A stretch of 64,000 bases of DNA from Carnegiea gigantea. Taxonomy: Eukaryota; Streptophyta; Magnoliopsida; Caryophyllales; Cactaceae. The stretch's first letter is position 1, and the number at the start of each line of letters is the position of its first letter. This document shows, piece by piece, positions 57,455-64,000 of this stretch. The position numbers and the translations under genes are program-made. The stretch lies in the NCBI GenBank assembly GCA_029747015.1, contig JAKOGI010002417.1:7501-71500 (forward strand). Direction: 5' to 3'. A model generated the notes under the pieces. The model worked only from the letters and a program-made list of their open reading frames with translations, made no database searches and was not told the DNA's origin.

Positions 57455-58640
57455 GGATGCCGGACACCTTGTCGAGTATTATTTTACCGAACATCCGTGC
57501 AACATTCATATATACCACTTTTATAACAGCATCAGTGTTGAAGACGAAAATTTCCTCTTGTACAGCTCTCAAAGGACGCTGTGGGCGGGGTAGCAGTGAC
57601 GAAGCATGGGCCCCATGAATGGATTCAATCTCATCATCATTCGGGGAACAATCACCTTTCGAGCCATCTAATTTCGATTTGCTGTCAAATAAATCCTTAC
57701 CAAATGATGGTATTTGCCCAATCGATGGAAAGCACTGACTTCCCGATGTCACAGGAATGTGTTCTAATTCCTCCTTGAAGTTCACGTCATCGCTATCTCC
57801 TTTTTAAAAAAATATATAGAGAGTGACAAAGAAAGTGAGATAGGTATTTGAAAAGAAAGCGTTTTTTTTGTTTTAAAAAAACAAATAAAAAAAAAGGGAG
57901 TACTATGCATTCAATAGGGTTAGGTTCAACATCGAGGATTTCCATTATATTGTTAGCGTCTTCTAGAGGAAGCTTGATTACCTCTTTGACACTTGGCTCA
58001 TAAACTCCAATGGGTAGCTTTTCCTGTCCATTAATAGTAGGATTAATCATAGATTTACACTTTTGTCTACATATCTTAGCAGGTGAAAGATTTGAAATGT
58101 TCTCTAACCTTGTTTGTTACCTATGGTAACGACGCAATCCTTTGAATAGGGATTGCAGGGATGGGTGTTGCTAGGATGGCAACATCTATTCCTAGAATCT
58201 TGACACGAGAAGAACCATTCTCCATCAACGGAACAAAAGACACTATGTGCTTCCCAAAACGAATAATTTTCAGCTTGGGCTTATAACCTAGTTTGCCTTA
58301 ACCGTTTGAAATGTTTGTGTCAAATACATCACTTTATTTCCTCTTGGAGTCATTGGCATATGGACTGCAAGTCGAGGAGATGAATATGTTAAGCCACCAT
58401 TCACGACATGTACGAGTGGTATTTCTCTCAAATAAATTGCATCACCCGGGGAGTAATACTTAAGAGCTTGCCCCTTAGCGTCCGAGCATGTGATGACAAC
58501 GAAGCATTGTTTTCAGATCATAAAGATTATCGAGGTCCAAATCAGCAAGAACATCCTGATGGAAACTGAATTATTTGTTGAATCGATTAGAGTAGTGCTC
58601 TATGATGAGATTGTTGTTAAGAGCTTTTATATACTTCATT
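57455..58640 (-). pseudogene. Antisense PMD-type gene in the Tat element, N-terminal and middle part
   Basis: On the minus strand: DLDNLYDLKTMLRCHHMLGR near 58520, DAIYLREIPLVHVVNGGLTY (58443 down), PMTPRGNKVMYLTQTFQ, LKIIRFGKHIVSFVPLMENG (about 58275) and ILGIDVAILATPIPAI, all recognisable parts of the plant mobile domain. A Ser/Glu-rich linker (57785-57500) leads to GKIILDKVSGI at the TSD, in frame with 51183. A T-rich gap at about 57800-57895 between two coding blocks may be an intron, though I could not fix its ends. Several stops and frameshifts exist. PMD genes are host genes (MAIL1/MAIN family) also found captured in Tat elements. Confidence 0.72.
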
Positions 58641-58652
58641 TTTGGGACATTT

Positions 58653-59858
58653 TGTAGCATTTTTTTGGGGAATTTATGGGCTTAATGTCATAATTTATAC
58701 TCCTATTCTGGTTTTATACTTGGGTATGGTTCTTTGGTGATTTATGCAGGATTTTAGACCATTTGACCCAATAATTAACCCTCATTTGAGCGCTTATTAG
58801 CCCACCACGGAGGTACCCCAAATCCCATACCCATGGAGCAAGAGAAGAGCAGAAGATTTCAGAACCATCCAGAACCACAGTTTGACCGTGCTGTCCCCCA
58901 TGGACCATGGTGAGCCTGTAACTGCTAACCCTTTCATCTTTCTTCGTTGTGCGGCTGAGGATGCTCTATTTGGTGCTTATAAGGCATGTTTTTCAGCTGA
59001 CAGCACCCATCACCATCTCACTACTACTCTCACATCCATCTCTCTTTTAGTCAGAGCTTAGTTTAATTTATTTTTGGGATCGAAAGGAGAATTGAAGGGA
59101 GAAGCTTTGCTCTTGGAGGCTCGAAGTTTTTTGTACAATTGAAGGGCTGCCATTATTGTAAAGTTTTCCTTCCCTTTGAACTTATTCTTGAACTCTTGTT
59201 TTAGTTGAATTTGAAATATGAGTGATTAGTTTTATTTAATCTATAGATTTGTTAGTGATAGTATTGTAGTTAAATCCTTAATCTTTATAATCTTGTGCTT
59301 ATTTTATGATTGGAATGATTTACTTCAATCTTGAGATTAAAATTTTGGGGGTAAAGTTTGGCAAATTTTGCTTGCTTATGTTAGGTAGTTCAGTGATGTA
59401 CTGAAAAGTGAAACTCGCTACTGGATCACCTTGATAGAACTTGACCTAGCAAAACTTGAGAAAGAATTGCATGTTAAGAGGAGACTTAGCATTCATGAAT
59501 CTTCAACCTAAACTAAATCAAAGGCACTTGAGAGAGTGTTAGTTGAATTCACTTGGATAATTTAATTTATTTGGAAAGAAAGGATTAAATTTAACTCGAT
59601 TGTAATTCCTTGAATCGTTCAACCTATGGAAAGTGCATGCTTAATTTTATAATCCAACTCTTTACTTGGCGAATTGAATTCCTAGATGCTTTCCTTTGAT
59701 TGAATTTGAAATTAGATAATTAGTATATTTAAATAAACTCATTGAAAAGATTGATTGCTTAGCAATTTCGATAACACGTTAACTCGATAGATTACTGTGG
59801 TCCCTGAGGACAATCTATTATTCTAAACTAGAGCACCCATGCGCTTGTGGATATGTCA
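58653..59858 (+). repeat. 5' LTR of an Athila-type gypsy element (edges approximate)
   Basis: AT-rich sequence from about TGTAGCATTT to about ATATGTCA, placed between the antisense PMD gene and an Athila primer site. It contains a promoter-like TTGGTGCTTATAAGGC near 58971. The 3' LTR is outside the window, so neither edge can be confirmed. Confidence 0.55.
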
Positions 59859-59864
59859 AGTTTT

Positions 59865-59882
59865 TGGCACCGTTGTCGGAGA
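59865..59882 (+). other. Primer-binding site, Athila type
   Basis: TGGCACCGTTGTCGGAGA resembles the Athila site TGGCGCCGTTGCCGGGGA (tRNA-Asp), again with C/G-to-T/A changes. Confidence 0.78.
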
Positions 59883-60003
59883 TCAAATTATTAACTATTG
59901 AGTTAATCTTACAAAATTGACTAAGTGCTTTGCTTATTTTCCTTTTCCTTTTGATTTCATTGGTAGTGTTGGTAATTGTGCTTATAGGAATTTTCCCCCT
60001 TTT

Positions 60004-61320
60004 ATGCGAAGTCCATTTCTATACGAACCCAATCCTGAGATTGAGAGGACTTTCAGTTTAAGAAGGAAGAAGCGAAGACTTGAGGAACAAAGGCACAAGG
60101 CTAGGGGGACCTCACCAATTATGGCCGGAGGAGGAGGTGAGTAAAGAAGGACGCTTATGGATTTTGTTACCCCAGGAGTCCAAGGCATCGCCTCAATCAT
60201 TGCTGGTCTTAACATGGAGGCAAATAATTTTAAGCTCAAGCCGGCTCTTATTTCCACTGTGCGACAATCCCAATTTGGGGGCACCCCGTTAAAATACTCG
60301 AACTTACACCTCTCGGTCTTATCAGAGGTGTGTGACACATTGAAGCTTAACGGAGTCTCTACCGATGCCATTCGACATGGCTTTCCCATTTTACTTAGGA
60401 ACAAGGCGAGAGGATGGCTTCATTCTTTGCCTCCTGGATGCATCACCATATGGGATGAGCTTACTAGAGCCTTCCTTGTCAAGTTCTTCCCACTAAGCAA
60501 AACGGCAAGTTTGAGGAACCAAATCACCAACTTTACCCAAAGGGATGATGAGACACTCTATGAGGCTTGGGAGCATTTCAAAGATTTATTGCGGTTGTGC
60601 CCTCACCATAGCCTTCAACGATGGATGATTGTTTAAGCATTCTACAATGTAGTGACCCAACCTATGAAGTCCACTATTGATGCGAGGGTAAGGGCAACCT
60701 TGAAGAATAAGACTGAGGATGAGGCCTGCAACTTGATTGAGGAGATGACGCTCAACAACTTTCAGTGGTCCAACAAACGAGGCCAACCCAGGCGGGTTGG
60801 AGGTAAGCTTAAAGTTGATGCACTTACTTTAGTTAATACTAAAGTAGATGCTATGACTCAAAGGTTGGAACGAATGAATGTGAATGCTGTGAATTCTAGT
60901 GGCCCTTCCCCATCATGTGAAATATGTGGTTCCATTGATCATTTGACTGAGAATTGCCAAGCTTGGAGTCCTTTTACCTAAAACATGAGCGGCCAAGTCA
61001 ATTATACCAATAATTTCAACTTGAAATTAATCAATGATCGTTATTCAATCACCTATACTTCGGATTGGAGTAACCATCCAAATTTCTCATATAGGCCTAA
61101 CCCTTTCTCGAAGCCCCAAATGAATGCTAGGCAACCCCCCGGATTTCAGAGACCTCCCTTTTTCCAACAAGCTCCCCAAAAGTCCAACCTAGAGGCCATG
61201 ATGGAGAGTATGTTTCTGGCGCAACAAAGGCAAGATAAGTATATAAAGCAATTAGCCTCTAAAGTTGATGTGCTTACTATCCATAGCAAGATGTTGGAAG
61301 CCAAAATTGCCCTGTAAGCT
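60004..61320 (+). pseudogene. gag: Athila-type gag
   Basis: Likely start at ATG 60004, reading through YEPNPEIERTFSLRRKKRR. The core has DFVTPGVQGIASIIAGL (60160), ARGWLHSLPPGCITIWDELT (about 60408) and a knuckle C-E-I-C-G-S-I-D-H-L-T-E-N-C near 60917. One reading frame holds from 60004 to 61698 and is broken only by TAA codons at 60142, 60634, 60979 and 61315, at least two of which look like CAA-to-TAA. C-terminal sequence is Pro/Phe/Gln-rich (FQRPPFFQQAPQ). Confidence 0.85.
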
Positions 61321-62030
61321 AGCTCTTCATCTGCACCTCTAAGTAGGCTGCTAAGTAAATCTGAATCTAACCCCCATAAGCATCGTAATTATGTTACCTT
61401 AAAGGAAGGGGTAGGGGATCCTAGGGACCCCAAGGACATAACACTTGAGGAGGGTAGAGAAATGATCATGATTGAGAGTAAGGAGAGAAATGATGGTGGC
61501 GAGCCTATGACTTTCGTAGAAAACGATAGCTTAGAAATCCTTGCAGTCTTTCTACCTAAGCTTCCTGACCCAGGTAGCTTTTCTATCGCCTGTGTCATGG
61601 GAAAAATGGAAATTGAAAGAGCCTTTTGTGACCTTAGTGCAAGTGTCAGTCTAATGCCCTACTTTTTGTTTCATAGGCTTCATTTAGGACCGGTATGACA
61701 CGCACCCTTTTACTCCAATTAACAGATAGTTCTGAAACGCGATCTTTAGGTAAATTAGGGGATGTGCTGGTCAAAATAGGAGATATTTGGGTGTTGGAAG
61801 ACTTTATCATTGCTGATATAACTAAGACCAGTGATGCCTAAATTGTTCTTGTTAGGCCCTTCTTGGCTACTTCAGGTTGCAATAATCATGTAAAAAGGGA
61901 GCGGATAACATTTGAAGTAGAAAGGTGTTATGCTATGTTTTGTTTTATGGATGAGAAAGTGGTTTCTCCTAATTCTTCCCTATCAAATCCATTTTATGGC
62001 TATGATTCCATTTTTAGGTGTTTTTCATAA
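61321..62030 (+). pseudogene. Athila-type protease region
   Basis: LPDPGSFSIACVMGKMEIER (about 61558) leads to CDLSASVSLMPY, which corresponds to the Athila active-site segment normally CDLGASINLMP; here Gly is Ser. A frameshift near 61695 then gives LGDVLVKIGDIWVLEDFIIA and VRPFLATSG, the usual end of the protease. The frame closes at TAA 62028-62030. RT would be expected to follow but does not. Confidence 0.78.
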
Positions 62031-62596
62031 ATGAAAACAAAAGAGAGGCAGAGAAAAAAAAACAACAAGAAAAAGGAAGAAAGATGCTAGGCACGGACAG
62101 TCCGTATTTTCTAATATGTCCTCTATCATGCCCACTCAGCAAAATGGAGAAGCTAGGACCTAGCAGCCCCCATGGTTCGACTGTGGTGTCACCCACAGTC
62201 CGTGGTGGACTGCTACAGGCCGTAGTCAAGGGTTTTGACTGCGATGACCATCCACTTCCCCCCACATTCATCTTCTACCTCGACACACTCTCTCTCTACC
62301 TCTCTCTTTCTCTTTCTAAATCCTCCATTGTTAAATCTCCAATTTCTCCCTCATTTCTTCCCATTTTCACTAATTTTCACTCAAAATCTTCCCTTTTCTC
62401 TTAATCTTTCTCTTTCTCCAACAAATTTCATCTCTTTCCACCATTTCTTCTCCAAGTTCATCTCACTTTCACCCTTCCTCCGTAACCATCTTCTTCTCTC
62501 TCTAATTCTTCCTCATTTTTCACTTAAATTCTTCATTTTCTTTTCTCACACCTCATTTTTGAGGTTTTTGTTTCAATTTTCTTTCATTTTACATCC
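62031..62596. other. Non-coding leader with purine-rich and CT-rich stretches
   Basis: Begins with an A/G-rich stretch (62031-62085), then a segment with near-repeated words (GGACAGTCCG at 62095; CCACAGTCCGTGGTGGACTG near 62192, an imperfect inverted repeat), then a long CT-rich stretch (62260-62590). The open frames here (for example 62235-62732) are Ser/Leu/Phe low-complexity and are not credible genes. The CT-rich part looks like a 5' leader before the ATG at 62597. Confidence 0.5.
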
Positions 62597-63318
62597 ATGG
62601 CACCTATCAAAAGATAAAGGAGCATCAAGGAGGCAGGGACATCTAACCAAGCACCATCACGGCCTCCACGAACCTCCTGCACTTCCACCAATGCACGGGC
62701 CCAAGGTAATGTTCCTTATCCCCTTTGTTTGACTAACCCCGAACATGTTGCTAGATATACTTACTTGAATGAATGAATTGTTATGGCAACTCATTATTAT
62801 GATGAGGAATTGTTGGGATGTTTGGGATTGTTGAATGATATACGGTTGTTATTTGCACGGGGGGCATGGGGCAATTTATTGAAAAGAACGAGCAAACATA
62901 TCAGGACCTCACTCTAGAATTTCTGAGTACTTTGCATGTTGAGGTCACTCGAGAGCCTCAATGTCAAATAGGATATATTTTATTTTATTTGCAAGGACAA
63001 TTTTATGAGTTGAACTTAGGTACCTTTAATAGCGTATTTGGTTTTCCACCTAGCATGGACTTACCAAACCGTCAAGTTCCCGATGAATTCAACTCGAATG
63101 CATTTTGGGGCGAGCTTCGGGGAGTTTTAGGTATAGTGTTAGTTCTTCCAAATGCACCCATATTAGGAACCCTTGCATTTGGGTGGCTCAGTGTATTCTC
63201 GCTTTGTTTCTTTGCTCAGGATGTTAGCTTGAATGTCCCGGCATTATCTGAGTTATACCTTATGTCTTGTATGCTAGATGATGTCAAAGTTGATACTGGG
63301 GCGTTCATGGCCCGATAA
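62597..63318 (+). pseudogene. Athila second ORF (ORF-1/retrotransposon protein type), broken
   Basis: Starts ATG 62597 (MAPIKR, then TAA), continues with a Thr/Pro/Ser-rich segment and, after a frameshift near 62870, EQTYQDLTLEFLSTLHVEV and ELNLGTFNSVFGFPPSMDLP, which match the conserved core of the ORF found in Athila elements after pol. It ends at a premature TAA (63316-63318) because GAFMAR should be followed by more of the same domain; residual coding continues to about 63355. Function unknown; it is not an established envelope. Confidence 0.72.
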
Positions 63319-63360
63319 TTGTATAGTGCAGCTGTCAGCACTAAGGGTAGGTGTACGATA

Positions 63361-64000
63361 ATTTTGAGTGAAAAATAAAGGCCACAAGCGTACAGCTTTC
63401 ACTGTAGTACTTGAGGGTCGTCTCCACAGGGACGAGGATGAGATTAAGGTCACTTAGTACAAAATTAAACTAGCATCATTCTAAGCTAATTAATTAACAA
63501 AAGCTTATAGATTATGAATGGATGAAGTTCTAAATAACCCCTAATTATTCGCAAGCTCTAATAATCTTTAAGCTAGATAAAATAGCAGAACCAAACTCAA
63601 CCTTCATAAACTTGAAAATAAGAATGTGCTTTATGATTAAATGAAACTAAAAGCAAGAAGGAATCATATTATAGTTACAACCAACCTAGCAAACCCAGAT
63701 GAACAAGGTCTTTCAAGATGCACAAACACAGAAATAACCACAGATGAGAAACAGTAGCACCAGACCTGTAGCATAAAGGGGAAAAGGATTCAACATACCT
63801 TCTAAGTTTCTCAAAACTGTAAACCAATCTCCTACCGAGCACATACTAACCTAGTTTAAAGAGAAGGGCAGACACGGATAGTGAAAAACAAACGAGGCAG
63901 AACAGGATAGGGAAGAGGGAAGCATGATAAGGAGCTAAGCAAGGAAACATAAGTATTTGATTTAACCTAAATCAAAGCATACTTAAAAGCAAATAGAACA
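63361..64000. other. Unassigned sequence, possibly another repeat
   Basis: Begins right where the Athila ORF homology is lost. It contains GCCACAAGCGTACAGC and GGGTCGTCTCCACAGGGACG (63416-63435), words I recall from non-coding parts of plant gypsy elements. The rest is AT-rich without coding signal. It is cut by the window end. Confidence 0.4.

Larger units (their letters stand above)
58653..63360 (+). mobile_element. Athila-type Ty3/gypsy derivative lacking RT and integrase
   Basis: Order seen: LTR, primer site 59865-59882, gag, protease, then directly an Athila second-ORF remnant, with no RT, RNase H or integrase sequence between 62030 and 62597. The element appears to have inserted in or beside the Tat element. 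Its right end is not identified in the window. Confidence 0.75.

Noticed and set aside
62235..62732. A 165-codon Ser/Leu/Phe-rich frame
   Set aside because: It is the translation of a CT-rich leader, overlaps the real ATG at 62597 in another frame and has no recognisable domain.

Overview
The window looks like heterochromatic nuclear DNA of a flowering plant, probably a eudicot: it is AT-rich, full of (TA)n and (CA)n tracts, and made almost entirely of plant-type LTR retrotransposons (Ty1/copia and Ty3/gypsy), LINE remnants and MITE-like repeats. I see no intact host gene, tRNA, rRNA or CRISPR array. The only clear host-gene remnants are a broken CDR1/nepenthesin-type aspartic protease and a piece of a plant mobile domain (PMD) gene carried inside a retroelement. 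All coordinates, repeat boundaries and mutation counts were read by eye. Layout: (1) 1102-10020 is a Tork/Tnt1-like copia element in a rare LTR-body-LTR-body-LTR tandem, flanked by a single target-site duplication (TSD), AATAT. (2) 11371-11680 and 22260-22567 are two exons of one aspartic-protease pseudogene; its intron holds a 10 kb minus-strand Sirevirus-type copia element (12041-22060, TSD GCAAG). (3) 22.6-27.0 kb holds AT-rich DNA, a MITE-like repeat, a LINE RNase H remnant and a long compound microsatellite. (4) 27002-37644 is a second, younger Sirevirus-type element inserted in that microsatellite, with an intact 588-residue gag and a long extra ORF. (5) 38527-40810 is a solo LTR (TSD CAATT) that was itself hit by a 5'-truncated RTE-type LINE (38674-40297). 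(6) From about 41.9 kb to 58.6 kb lies a decayed Tat-type Ty3/gypsy element carrying an antisense PMD-like gene copy, which is split by a nested chromovirus-like gypsy element (51184-57454, TSD GGATG). (7) From about 58.65 kb to the window end is an Athila-type element that has gag-protease and an Athila second ORF but no reverse transcriptase or integrase between them.

The window is therefore a nest of insertions. Exact TSDs let the order be read: the LINE is younger than the solo LTR, the 51-57 kb element is younger than the Tat element, and the first Sirevirus is younger than the protease gene it interrupts. Premature stops are mostly CAA/CAG/CGA/TGG turned into stops, the pattern expected from cytosine methylation and deamination in silenced DNA.

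Most worth a second look: the triple-LTR tandem with shared stops; the in-frame UGA plus splice-acceptor-like sequence at the gag/pol boundary of both Sireviruses; the precise loss of the RT core in the younger Sirevirus; the antisense PMD gene; and the RT/integrase-less Athila derivative.
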